Made by a program: the position numbers and the translations under genes
In this document: one piece after another, positions 50,181 to 61,560 of the stretch
Position numbering within the stretch: position 1 is the first letter of the stretch
Layout: each line of letters starts with the position of its first letter
The notes under the pieces: generated by a model
What the model was told of the DNA's origin: nothing
Seen by the model: the letters and a program-made list of their open reading frames with translations, nothing else
The model's database searches: none
NCBI GenBank assembly: GCA_034190875.2
Contig: CM067343.1
Span: 15,490,362 to 15,554,361 of the forward strand
From: Urechis unicinctus
Taxonomy: Eukaryota; Annelida; Polychaeta; Xenopneusta; Urechidae
Direction of reading: 5' to 3'
DNA: 64,000 bases

Positions 50181-50370
50181 AATGCATAATGTTCCTATTT
50201 CTCAGGTTTTGTGAGGATTCAGACAAGCACAGTACTTACAACACACACGCTTCAGAAAGCTCAAGAACTAAACCAACAGAAGACAATAAAATGGATAGAT
50301 GACATTAACGCGATCAAAATGAACAGTTTCATACCGCTGGTGATCACGCAATTGTAGGATTATATTAACT
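50180..50370 (-). pseudogene. GPCR relic 8: TM7 and cytoplasmic tail
   Basis: Minus strand from 50,350: ITSGMKLFILIALMSSIHFI, then VFCWFSS, a stop, and after a frameshift FLKRVCCKYCACLNP. This is the TM7 NSSxNxxxY signature (here MSSIHFIVF) followed by helix 8 and a cysteine-rich tail that could be palmitoylated. It aligns with relic 9 at 52,190-52,050. TM1-TM6 are missing, replaced by module I. Confidence 0.65.
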
Positions 50371-50970
50371 ACAGAATTAATTAGCCATGCACTTAGTCAT
50401 TTATTCCCTAGGTGGGCTCGTGTCAGAATATTCATTTTCGGTAGCACATAATTCTTACTTAAAACTGACCGTTACCAATGGTTTCGTTGAGTGATATGTG
50501 TTACCTCTTCACATTAATATTTATAAGCTCAACAATAGGAACATACTTTATATCCTCGCCAACATATGGAAATCGACATATGTTGATCGTGATGTTCAGT
50601 CGATCACTAGCCAGGTAAACAGATCTAAGGGTCTCGCTAGTGCAAAAGCTATGTGCAGAAGCTGCCTTAACCAACCTTGGCATGATTTCATGTTGCTAAT
50701 ACCACCAATATTTGAACAATCAAATTAATTATAGAATACACAGCCAATGACAATGATATATTAGTAGAAGCACAATGTACATCATATTTTGTCACGAAAC
50801 TAATTTAAACGCAAGCGACGTTCATATTTGTATGATTCTAAAGTGTCCTGCAATCGAATTACACCAGGAAAGCTACATGTCGCATTGTTCACTTTCCAGT
50901 TTCCAATTTAAGTGCAAATGCTTCATGCAACTGAGTACTACTTCAACGGTTTCAGATTTGAAATAAAATA
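50370..50970 (+). repeat. Module I fragment and unassigned 270 bp
   Basis: 50,480-50,600 matches 24,530-24,640 (acatatggaaatcgacatat). 50,700-50,970 has no partner; plus frame 50,775-50,966 is open for 63 codons, unidentified. Confidence 0.4.
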
Positions 50971-52040
50971 GCAAAATAAACCGCCCATTTTATCGTCATT
51001 ACGCTACCACTGAATGTTTCCATTGATAGATGATTAATTGTTTCATGAATGGTTCCAATCACAAACCACTGTAACTGTACATTCACCTCACGGGACGCTT
51101 AATTGGGTTAAATAATTAATTGGTCAGTGATGCGGATACTCTTCGTGTGCATCATTTCACCTATGGGCGATATTGTTGAGGATACGTTACACCATTAACA
51201 ATTCTTGCAGCCAATAAATATTCATGAAAAGAACACCGAGCAGACTAAAACATCAATGCAATCCACCGACAATAATGTGACACGGTATGTTACTTATACC
51301 ATGATTACTCAGCCAAACATTTCCTAAAGGGAATACAAAACACCAAATGATTCATTCCATGATGCAAACAATGACAGGTGTTAGATTTCCAACTTTAGGT
51401 ACAGAATAGGATGAAAGGGGTGTTTATTGGACAGTAATGAACTTTAAGAGGTCATAGTGATTGATACATTGGCTCAAATCGCATTGGCTTTATTGAGTGC
51501 CCGTGGATGAAAAGTTAATATGAATTACGTCAATAAGGCTAATCCCGTGTAAGCTAAGGCGGAGGATGTAAATAGATGATGTTTAATGTAAGTTGATAGG
51601 CAGCAAAGACGTTCTACGTGTTGAATGTGTAACTTTGTGTGGCCCATAACTTATGCAGCGTCCAGCATCCAATCTTAGTATTTTGAGAATGCCCGCATAC
51701 AAGTTTGTAACACACATTTAGAAATTTAGACTCAGCAGCAGCGTCCACGTCAAGCAAGGACATGATGTCATCTGAATTACAAAAGCCGAATAGTTACGAA
51801 AAGCAAATAAAGTATTGGTCACAGCACACAGTGAACGGAATAAGGCATTAGACATATCATTACCAGATGACTAGCGGCGCTTGCTCCACGGTGTGATGGT
51901 GCGTGTCGCCATAAATACACACCTGTATAGGTGTGTTATCCATGAAGCGATCCCTTCTTCTTCAGTATTTGTCAGATGAGCGTGTCCCGTGTACAATGTG
52001 ATGAAGATTGTAATAGCTGCCATTTTGGAAGGTTTTGGGA
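50970..52040 (+). repeat. Modules J and A
   Basis: Same J-A order and lengths as 24,660-25,960, ending at gattgtaatagctgccattt just beyond the receptor stop. This is probably the ancestral 3' flank of the receptor. Confidence 0.6.
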
Positions 52041-52044
52041 GGAT

Positions 52045-53042
52045 TCAACGTAGCGCAGTACTGTTCTTAACCAAAATACGCTTTAGACCGTCCATTATCT
52101 TCTCTTCAAATCACAAGTAGACAATATAATTGATCGACGACTTAAAAGTAATTGAATATGCTTGCTATCTCAATTACTAGTTTCAGTCTGCTGGTGATCA
52201 CACGAATGCCTGAACTCAGCATGGCAATGTACACGACATAAGGAGCTTAGCAGATGAAGAACACAACGATGATGCTCATTAACACGACGGTAATCTGGAA
52301 TTCCTCTTTCTGGGCAGCTCCGGTCGTGTTACCAGATTGATTACTGATCATGTTACACTGCAGATAGTGTGTAGTGTGTGTGATGAGACATCCATTGAGC
52401 ACAAGAAGCCGGCAAAAGGGTACAATGAACACGATGAAACCATTGAACAACCAGGGATAGACAGCTATGAATCCGGCGCCATAAGTAGAGCTGGCCCTTG
52501 TTAGAGAAGTTACAGGGTGTTGGTGATACTGTCGATCGCGGTGACGAACCGTACTGCATATAAGTTAGGTATAGGCACCATGAAGGAAACGGTGAAGATG
52601 ATGAAGTTAATTATGGACGCTTTCTTAACCTGGCATATTTTTCCAGCGAGGAATGGTCGACAAATGGCGTTGAAGTTTTCTACAGCCAACTTTATAATCA
52701 GCCAAACCGAGGCCATCAAAAACTTCTGCATGAAAATACCGACAATGTGGGCATAGTACGTGAAAAAATTATATGAGGCATGTCCTGTGAAGTGATGTTC
52801 AATGTATTTGATGGAGAGCAAAACCAGGACCAAAAGTTCTGCTGATGCTAGTGGAATTAGATGAGAGTTGTTGAGTATTCATAACCGCCAACAATTGGTT
52901 CGATGTATCTGTTGATCATATGGGGGGGGGGGGGGGCAGGGTGCGCTGTCTGGGACATTTAGTTATGGTAAGAGTAGTTAAATATAATGTTATGAGTACA
53001 GTGAATTAATGCTGGCCATGAGGAACTAATCGCGTCCGCCAT
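52045..53042 (-). pseudogene. GPCR relic 9: near full-length class A receptor
   Basis: About 998 bp, equal to roughly 330 codons, the usual size for an intronless peptide GPCR. From the start MADAISSSWPALIHCTHN at 53,042: N-terminus with a stop and a poly-C run (52,922-52,936), TM1 largely lost, then LASAELLVLVLLSIKYI (TM2, 52,860), ASYNFFTYYAHIV (loop and TM3 start), FLMASVWLIIKLAVENFNAI (TM3, ENF at the DRY site), CRPFLAGKICQVKKA (loop 2), SIINFIIFTVSFMV (TM4, ends 52,570), a disrupted TM5 (52,450-52,370), NQSGNTTGAAQKEEF (loop 3), MSIIVVFFIC-stop-APYVVYI (TM6), SSINYIVYL-stop (TM7) and LKRILVKNSTALR to the final stop. At least four stops plus frameshifts make it non-functional. Expected at the plasma membrane, coupling a peptide ligand to G proteins. 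The FMRFamide-receptor-like label is inferred from the ICRPF...GKIC loop. Confidence 0.8.
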
Positions 53043-53044
53043 TC

Positions 53045-53865
53045 TAATTATGTGGACTGTTCCACCAAACTCACAGCAAATTCTGAGAATGAAGATTCGT
53101 CGATGTTGGATAGGCCACTTTGAACAAGCCGCAATCGACAACAAGAAGAAATAAACTTGACAGCAAGGATGAAATTGATGATTGCACACATGTCGGACTT
53201 GGGCGCTATGTAAGGCAACGCACCAAGGAAGACATAAATAAAGGTAAAATGTTGTGTCTATTAGAGCAAGTGACAACCATAATAATGTTGCAAAAGGGCA
53301 CATTTTGACGAAATTTAGGATAATCAAAATTAATGCATGGTGGTATCTATGTCCCATTGCGATGTAATTCAAATATTTCTGCTGGCCTAGCAGGCGTGTC
53401 ACAGCAAGTTCTATACAGTGTGTGTGCGTATTAAGCTAAACTGAGTTTGTGCAAATGCAGCCTGTTTAGATATCGGCCCAATCACTCCTGGCACCAATAG
53501 AGTCGAGCTCGAGATCAATGTTCAGGCAGTATTTGATCACACTCTGGTTCAGGCGATCAGTCCTGCCGACGGTTTTGAGATTAATAGAACAGTGCCAATA
53601 ACCACAGGAGTTGTATTGGTGCTTCCTTATCATAACATCTTTGAAGATAGGTTATGCGGTACTTCGGCAGGAGCATGTCACTGCTGCTAGTGCTCACTCA
53701 CTAAACGGGTAATAATGCTAAAATCGGCGACTGTATGACATAATAGCGACACAGGTTTCTGTGGTCAGTCTCCCTGTGGCCATCGTGATGACCAAATGAT
53801 CCATGCTATAAAGTTTGATGGCTCTAACTGGTAAAAATATGGTACGCTAAATGTCAGCATAAAAA
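53045..53865 (+). repeat. Module K copy, receptor upstream, with conserved frame
   Basis: Plus frame 53,470-53,710: GTNRVELEINVQAVFDHTLV, AISPADGFEINRTVPITTGV, FEDRLCGTSAGACHCC. Together with four other copies this is the most consistent unidentified frame of the window, transcribed (if ever) away from the receptor. The minus frame 53,402-52,959 is also open for 147 codons, running into the receptor start. Confidence 0.5.
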
Positions 53866-54830
53866 TTATTGGAAACATCCACAAGACGACTCTCTATAAT
53901 CTGGGCAAAGGTGAAAGCACACATGGTGCTAGTCTGCATAAATAACCGTCCTACCGTTACACGGAAAAACGTTTGCTGGGTGATAAATTTGTCTGCGTTT
54001 ATAGAAGACGTTACTGTTGTCAAGATTTATTGGATAGATCCAGACGACGGCTCTCTATTATCTGGGCAAAGGAGAATGCTTACGAGGTACTAGTCTGCCT
54101 AAATAGCTATCCTACTGTTACACGTTAGAACATCGCCGGGCGATAACTTTGTCTGCGTTTGTATAAGACATATCTGTTGTATTTCGGGCAAGGCGGCAAC
54201 ACCAATAACATTACCGACTAATCGATTGGACAAAGTTTGAGTGGGAACACTGCTCAGTTCTTGTTTAATTCATAAGCGTATTAAATGACAAATATGATTT
54301 ATTGTACTTAAGACAGAGTATCTATAGATCTAGGCATCATTGTCTGTACTCGACATCGACAGATAATGATGTAAACGAGTTGTTATATTGTTGCCATATT
54401 AATTTATGCATCCACCATAGAGTACGTGTATCCATCCTTGGCGCGCGGAGCGGTCGAAGAGGGTCCTGGTTGCATTGTGGAACTTTTCTGTCTTGATATC
54501 CATAACGGATCAATAGAAGTGACTCAATGTCCACATGATTGCACAATGACTTATGCACGGCGTCTACAATGGTTCCCTGAATAAGCGTTCACGAACTTAT
54601 AGATGACTTCCCTACTTCTTATTTGATTTAGCTTTGTTGGAAAAATAATGTGACGCAATGTAAATCATAAATGCGGTAACAATTCTAAATATAGACGTCC
54701 ATTCCGAAATAAATATTGAGCCTCAAGACATGCGAATACCCAAATGATAAACAATACATGGCTTGGAATTAAGAGCTGCTGCTCTGATGGAATAACATTT
54801 GAGCGATCTCGATCACAATCGTGCGATTAT
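53865..54830 (+). repeat. Module N with duplicated start
   Basis: The first about 165 bp (agacgactctctataatctg to ttactgttgt) is present twice in tandem, at 53,869-54,035 and 54,036-54,182. The remainder is closest to 19,330-19,960. Confidence 0.65.
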
Positions 54831-55820
54831 TGAGCGGGAAGTGGCGAGGCCTACTACTTTATCTGAATGTCAGATCATCTGCATTTGGCCTCGGGACATA
54901 TTCTCCATTTCAGCAATAGCAAAGGTCTAATGATAACGTCAATCACCGCATGAGATTGATGAGTGTTTATGACGGCAACATTACAAATATTGTTTATGCA
55001 CATTACTGCACCTAGACTCGCATTGGTTCACTGATGACCAAGACAGACAGACGTTCCACCAATCTTCATGAACGAGAGCAGCTCCGAGAAACACAAAAGC
55101 TGTGCATTATTTGAAGGGTCATTCTGCGTGTGGCAGCCAGCTCAAAACACTATGCTGGATATATTCATTCCACTGATGCATAATTCAGCTCGAGAATTGG
55201 ATGTAGCATAAAACGCTAACACATGGCCAAAAAAACACAGTGTCACGTTGCATAACCTAACGTGAACGTAATTCAACCATCACTGGACCAACATTGTTAA
55301 TTCGCGAAAGACGACAAACAAGTTGTCAGCATCAAGCATTATTGCCTGAACGGAGAGGAAACATAGGGTTGAGGAGTCTGACAACATGTTCATAAACAGG
55401 AAACATAGCTAATTAGAGAAGCTATGACATCAATCATGCTGTGCTGTGATGTAAATGGACACCCACGACGAGAATGGCAGCTCTTATGCGCTTTCTTATC
55501 GACTTGGAATACATAAACAATGAAACAGTGACAACAACGTCCAATATCAACGGACCATTTACATAACAGCACTATACGCAGTTTACATTAGTAGCTGTGG
55601 CATAATTAATAGTAGCAATTGTACATGAAACAGCTGGGTCTTGAAATTCACCTTTCTTAAGATCTTACGTAATTGAAGGGCAGTTGGTGAATACATTCCA
55701 TATCAGATCCGTCTGTTACCAGAATGCATAGCCAAGACACGTTGTATTTTATCCATTACAATGTTATATACTGCTTATCGTTTTTACTATAAGTGGCTTA
55801 CCAGTTTTTAATTAACCTGT
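54830..55820 (+). repeat. Modules F/G and H
   Basis: 54,830-55,080 mixes an E/O end and F. 55,080-55,745 is G (as 17,430-17,960). 55,745-55,820 is the start of H (tatactgcttatcgttttta) joining the retroelement relic as at 6,440. Confidence 0.5.
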
Positions 55821-56390
55821 CTTACTAGTCAATTTGGCAAACAAGTGTGTATGTAAGGCTAACCATTAATATGAAACTTTCGGATATTTCTGATCACTTT
55901 TTGCCGCTGGCAGGAACCATAGGCGTCCGTTGAATTAAGGGACCCATATAACAGTTCCGAGTCATCAAATTCAGGCAGTGTTGAAGAGTAACAAATTAAT
56001 TCAATTCAAAATCAGCATGTTTGGTCTGGAAAAATATGAAGAAGTAAATTCTTCGGGCACGTACATTGACTCTACAATGGCATCTTTACCAAATAAATGA
56101 TCCATTTCCTCATAAGAAAACACGGCTTCTGTCTTTGTGTAACATGAGCGTAGCTCATATATGGTTAGTCACGCCAGACCAAGCGATATCTTAACGGGTA
56201 CAGACAACTAACTAACCGGCTATAATTGCGTTTGAACTCGAATAATCTTTAAGGTATATGTTTACATAGAAGATAGAAGTCATCACCCAGTTGGCGTTCC
56301 TAATTTCACATCAAAGTCAAGCTAAAAGTACCAAAACATAAAAAATAACATCCAATCAAAAACACAAAACTCAAAACAGTCAGAGAAATG
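55820..56390 (-). pseudogene. Retroelement relic, second copy of RT start
   Basis: Minus strand 56,110-56,030 reads GKDAIVES, then EEFTSS and RP, matching 6,930-6,850. The NLKELN block is deleted and the GSLNSTDAY region (55,930) is reduced to VIWVP-FNGR in the wrong frame. Both flanks (module H left, module M right) are the same as for the 6.6-7.0 kb copy, so these two are copies of one insertion, not independent insertions. Confidence 0.5.
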
Positions 56391-57240
56391 ATGAAGCAGC
56401 GCTGTATGCAATGTCGCGGATAGAATAGGCTCACAGTGATTCAGCCGCACTAAACGCAGTAATGATTTATGGGTAATATCAAGATGACGGCTCTTCTATA
56501 CTCTAGGCAAGGGTCAATGCCAATCTGCACCAGACACACGAGGTGGTAGTCTGCCTAGATCGCACTCTACCTGTTCACGGTAACACGTTATTTGCAAATG
56601 TATAATGCATTATTGTTGTATTTCTGACAAGGCGGCAACACCATGCAACATTCAGAGGACTGATCGATTGCCCGATGTATGGTGGTGGTAGTTGGGGGGG
56701 GGGCGGGGGGGGGGGCGAGATAGGTTGACTGTACCTATGACAGTATATGCATTGAGCTAGGTATTATTGTTAACATCGACAGCCAATAATGGAAATTAGT
56801 TGTTTTATTGTTATATTAATATATGTATCATACTTGAAGTAGATGCATCCTACCGTGGCGCCGAACCCTTGGTGGAAACCCTACTTGCATATTGGATAAG
56901 TTATGTTTCTGCCTAGAACTCTTCTTTTCCCTTCTTTTTCACCACAACGGATTACACATGAGCGTCCACCAAGACTCCCGCAAAGAGCTTTGTTAGCTAT
57001 GTTTGACAAATAACGTGACAAATTGGAATTATGAATTAGGTAACAATGCAGTGGCAGTCGACAAAATCGAAAAGTTTTCTGGGAATAGAACAGGTGTGAC
57101 AACAACAGTACTGGGAATTGGACATTTGCATGTCGGCTACTGCATAAGGATTAAGCATCAAACTCATTCCGTTCAGACGCGGGATAACCAGAAACCACCT
57201 TTGCATTGGCATAAAGAGCACCTGCTGCTGGGACACATAT
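56390..57240 (+). repeat. Modules M (end) and N
   Basis: Sister of 7,560-8,410. G tract 56,694-56,715 with one C. Plus frame 57,003-57,308 (101 codons: AVDKIEKFSGNRTGVTTTVL, GIGHLHVGYCIRIKHQ) and minus frame 57,236-57,036 (WFLVIPRLNGMSLM) are both open. Confidence 0.6.
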
Positions 57241-57950
57241 GTAAATTATTCCAACAGCTGCTACTCCAATGTTATGAATGGTTTTATGTTTTCAGTGTGC
57301 AGCAATGATATAAATGATCTTACGGGCATGAATGCACACCGTTGTTTTGGAGATGTGTGATACAATTGCGAACCAGTTACAAAAATGTAGATAAGGAGAC
57401 TGCGAAATATTGAGTAAGTGCGCAAGCCACCCTAACGATCCTAGTCATTTAAAATAATTGTTGTCACACAGTGGTACTTGGTGATAGCAAAGTGAAACCA
57501 GAGTATAGCCGAGTATACCAGGATCTTATTGCCCCTGGCACAAGTTTAGTCAAGCTCGGCAAGAATGTTCAAGCAGTATTACGCATGCTCTGTCAGACGA
57601 TCAGTCCTGACGGAAAACTTAAAATAGGTGGGTAGGGTTGCGGGGTAAACCTGATCGGCTCTTGTCGTAAATCGATTGTTAATTCGTTTGTTTGTCTAAC
57701 ATCGACGGCCAATAATGTTAATGAGGTGTTGTCATGTAAATTTATGCATCGGGTCTGAAGTAGATGCATCCATCCTTGGCATGTCGATCACACGATGGGG
57801 CACCAGCTTGCAGTGTGCATAAGTTAGGTGCATGCCGAAGAGACTTCCACTGAATGACATATCAATACAATTGACTCATGGTCTAAGCAACAACGCAATG
57901 ACACGGGTTAGCCGTCTACAAAGGCAACCTTAATGAGCCCAAAACGATCG
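57240..57950 (+). repeat. O and K fragments, module N copy
   Basis: 57,240-57,470 as at 29,830-30,030. 57,490-57,620 is K. 57,640-57,940 is N, related to 5,130-5,420 by ttgactcatggtctaagcaa. Confidence 0.5.
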
Positions 57951-58510
57951 AACATTTTTGTTTAATCAGGATAATATTGTATATCATTAAACAAATAGTT
58001 CATACAAGAGAATAGTCTGTCTGTAGCTTGCTAGATGACAGTCGACTGAAAGACAAGTGGTGATTGTAAAGGTGCCTTCGTCTGATGTATTAAGTCTATT
58101 AACTCGGGACCGATTAGAAATAGAAGTGCCTGAAACTGACACAAGTGAGCGATCTAACACTCGATTAAGTACCTGATCTTGATCAGCTAACTGGTAGACA
58201 TCGACCAGTCTTGATATGTTAATGCTGGGAATATTGACTTTGGACGGTAAGCAGTACAAAGGTTTCCCGTCATTGGAAAGTAAATCTTACATTGTATTCA
58301 ACTAAGAAATGTTGACACAAAGTCTTAACTGACAAACGAGTAGCACGAAAGGGCGCATGGTAAAATGTAATACTTGGGGATTAAGCTTGTGAAAACCAAT
58401 ATTAACGACTCAACTTGACCGATGGACTTTATGCCACGACTACCAAACAATTGCAGTTGGGTTTTAGCACTGTGGTGAAGACGGCTAGTGTTGATAACAT
58501 GTAAAATTAT
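57950..58510 (+). repeat. Module O copy with conserved minus frame
   Basis: Minus frame 58,259-57,987 (90 codons; MYCLPSKVNIPSINISRLVD, CLSVDCHLASYRQTI) is the counterpart of 44,272-44,526. Unidentified; no membrane segment or signal peptide obvious. Confidence 0.5.
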
Positions 58511-58930
58511 CTATGCGTCAATATAAATGTCTTTCAATTCAATTAAAGCAGTGTTCACGTATCACACATGAGCAGCGACTCCACAGGTATAACAGCAAAC
58601 TTGGAGTGGCAACATCATTGGCTGCACTCAGAAAATGCATTCCATAATGTAAAATGCATATCATACCGTATTCAATACATGTGGCTGCAGCGAGGCACCC
58701 ATTCACAATGCCGTTTATTTCCGATAATTGTTCTCATATTGTGGTCAGTATAACTAGCAACAATGAAAGGGGCGGCATAGCATTTGTCAACGGCAAACTG
58801 GAAAGACAAACGCTATGAGCGACAATCAAGTGATGATTCTTGAAGTGACACCAACCTTACTTAGCTTGACAAAGGAAGAAAGCTAATTGCGAAGCTACCA
58901 GATGGATCAGATTGATTAGCATTAGCGATA
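58510..58930 (+). repeat. Module P copy
   Basis: Frame from about 58,647: MHIIPYSIHVAAARHPFTMP, VVSITSNNERGGIAFVNGKL, ending at ERQTL-stop. The best match to the 43.9 kb minus-strand copy. Confidence 0.5.
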
Positions 58931-59960
58931 TATCAAGGCCAACGCTCTATGACAATCTAGCCTTCTGCCGCACAATAAACAGAGACATTATTCGGTAAAG
59001 GCATCAAGGCCGGATCAAGTAAAAAAAAAACGTGTGAAGAGGATAGAATGGATATCACGCTCCATAATTTGACTTTAATTTTCGGGAGGAAATTATGTCG
59101 AATTTAAAGTTGGACAAGTTCCTTGTAAAATCCTACACCCGTGCTGATACGATGATATATTAAGTATAAGCCCGGGTGATAGAAGCTATTGACGCCTGGC
59201 AATCGTCATCTTTAATCTGCTTCCGTGTATGACTACGTAAGTAGGAATCAGTCTTTTGACGTGACGGCATTGAAGCAGACATGCGCCGAGCAAGCACTCT
59301 TGCTGATTGGATGATATGTAAAGAATAATCCCGTGTGATAGAAGCTATTGATGCCCGGCAATCAGCATCTTCAATCTGCTTCCGTGTATGACTACAGAAG
59401 CAGGGATCAGTATTTTGACGTGACATGCGCCGGGCAAGCCCTCTTTCAAGTAGCATGATGCATTGTCTGCAATAGCATTGAGCCGTCCTCCTTTCGAATA
59501 GCAATGGCACATAATGAAGCTGGGGTAAGTACATTTTCAACAGTGAGTGTATCAATGGTAATTATTCGGCACAGAAGTATCTACCGCAATTGCTCATCCC
59601 CCATCTATCACAGGGGCTATTCATACCGTTTTACGTCGGTCATAAAGTGTAGTTGGCCACTGAATTTTTATTACACCAAATAAAATAGATGTTTTACAAA
59701 TAATTAGTCCAACAGAGACGAGTTAACAAAGCCACCATCGTATATTTTGCTGTTGCTAGAAAGACAGCCACGCCTGTCATCAATGGTGTATACCCCGAGC
59801 CACATTTTAAGGTGGGCGACCCCCTGTGATTATTTCGGTGCGTTCTTAGAACAGTGAATGAGGTGGGGACCAATGCTTCCTGGAAATGCGCTGCATATCA
59901 GCACGACCGCCGGTTCGCTTGCTATTTGATCTCGAATAGTAAACACACTTAGTATACTTA
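58930..59960 (+). repeat. Modules C, D (partly tandem) and E
   Basis: C jumps in at tatatcaaggccaacgctct. The D start is doubled, 59,160-59,320 and 59,325-59,480. The minus frame 59,555-59,160 is open for 131 codons and shows the duplicate (CSHTRKQIEDADCRASIASI, then SHTRKQIKDDDCQASIASI). Then D second half and E as at 38,330. Confidence 0.55.
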
Positions 59961-59988
59961 GAATAGTAAACACTTAGTATATATATAT

Positions 59989-60040
<52 letters not shown>

Positions 60041-60055
60041 TACATATATAACCTT

Positions 60056-60149
<94 letters not shown>

Positions 60150-60169
60150 GTTAAAGGTTGCCTCTGTTA
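59961..60169. repeat. TA tract at orientation switch, with inverted arms
   Basis: About 190 bp TA. The words aacctttaacta (60,050-60,061) and its exact complement tagttaaaggtt (60,148-60,159) bracket an uninterrupted TA run, so the whole 110 bp can fold as one hairpin. It separates direct module E from inverted module K as at 38.6 kb. Confidence 0.9.
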
Positions 60170-60990
60170 CATCACCATGATGCTGTATCAAATTGGGAAA
60201 TCACTATTGTCTAAATGTTCACGGCCATGTATTTGGCAACGATGGGTCAATACCTTAATAAACACGTATATAGGCAAACGTCTAGCGTACCATATTGTTA
60301 CCAATTAGAGTCATCAACCTTCATAGCATGAAACATTTGGTCGTTACGATCACCATAGGGAGCTATACCGCAACAGGAACCCATGCCGCTATTAGGTTCT
60401 ACTGTCGCAGATTTTCTCATTATTAGCCGTGTTTGCTTCCGCTGAGCTTGGTGAGTGTGCACTAGCAGCAGTTATCTACTCATATAGAAGTACAGCATAA
60501 CATATCTTTGAAGATGTTTAGAACAAGAAACTTGAAAACAACTTCTGTCGTCAATGGTACTGTTGTTTTGATCTCAAGATCTTCGGCAGGACTGATCGCC
60601 TGTACCAGAGCGTGATCAAATACTACCTCAACATTGATCTCGCCTATATTGGTGCGAGGAGTGAATTTGTCCCTAAAACCATATCTAAACAGGCTGCGTC
60701 TGCACGAACTCAGATTAGCTTAATACACACACGCTGTGTATAATTGGCTGTGATACGCATGCCAGGTCAGCATATATATTTTGATTACCTATCTCATTGG
60801 GCATAGCTACCACCATGTATACCTTTTAATTATCTTAAATTTCGCCAATATGCGTCATTTTGCGATACTTGGTCTTGGTCTCAATACAAATTTGTTCATT
60901 CTACGCCACACATCATTATGATGGCCACTTAGTCTGACACACACGACCTTTTGTCAGTTTAAAATGTCTTGGTGCGCTGCTATACCTAGC
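60170..60990 (-). repeat. Module K inverted
   Basis: Duplicate of 38,880-39,600. Minus frame 60,680-60,480 open (INVEVVFDHALVQAISPAED, LEIKTTVPLTTEVVFKFLVL). Confidence 0.6.
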
Positions 60991-61560
60991 GCCCTACGAC
61001 CGACATGTGTGCCATTATCAATTCGACCTTTCTGATAATGTTATTTTCCTTTGTTGTAGAAACAGACATCGATTGCGGCTTGTACTTAGACGAGCACAAC
61101 GGGCCCAATCCCGCTACGAAGAATCTTCAGTCTCAGGGTTTGCTGTGAGAACACATAATCACAATGGCGGACGCGAACAGTTCCTCATTGCCAGCATTAA
61201 TTAATTATATTCATGACATGACATTGAACTACCCTTACCATAACGAATTGTCCCCGGCAGCGCACCCTGCCCCCATATCATGAACAGATATATCGAACAT
61301 ATAGTTTGTGGTTTTGAATCCTGGGAATCATCCTTGCTGTAATAGTTCTCAGCCGCACCTCCACTAACTCTCATCTGATCTCACTAGCATCGGCAGAACT
61401 CTCTTTTCTGGTTTTGCTCTCCATCAATTGCATAGAACACCACTTACTAGGACATGCCTCATATAATTATTCCACGTGTAATGCCCATTTAGCTGATATT
61501 ACCATACATATTTTCTTGATTGCCTCGATATGGTGAAATTGTGCCCTATTCTGGACACTA
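60990..61560 (+). pseudogene. GPCR relic 7: N-terminus to TM3
   Basis: ATG at 61,164: MADANSSSLPALINYIHDMT, then YPYHNELSPAAHPAP. A one- or two-base loss shifts the frame. TM1 reads LGIILAVIVLSRTSTNSHL, TM2 LASAELSFLVLLSINCIEHH, then GHASYNYSTCNAHL and IHIFLIASIW before a stop. Slightly better preserved in TM2 than relic 6 (AEL versus ARL). The body after TM3 is deleted at the same point as in relic 6, so that deletion predates the duplication. Confidence 0.75.

Noticed and set aside
52959-53402. 147-codon minus frame as an independent gene
   Set aside because: It fuses the receptor N-terminus (from 53,042) with module K sequence upstream. The upstream part has no conserved counterpart in frame.
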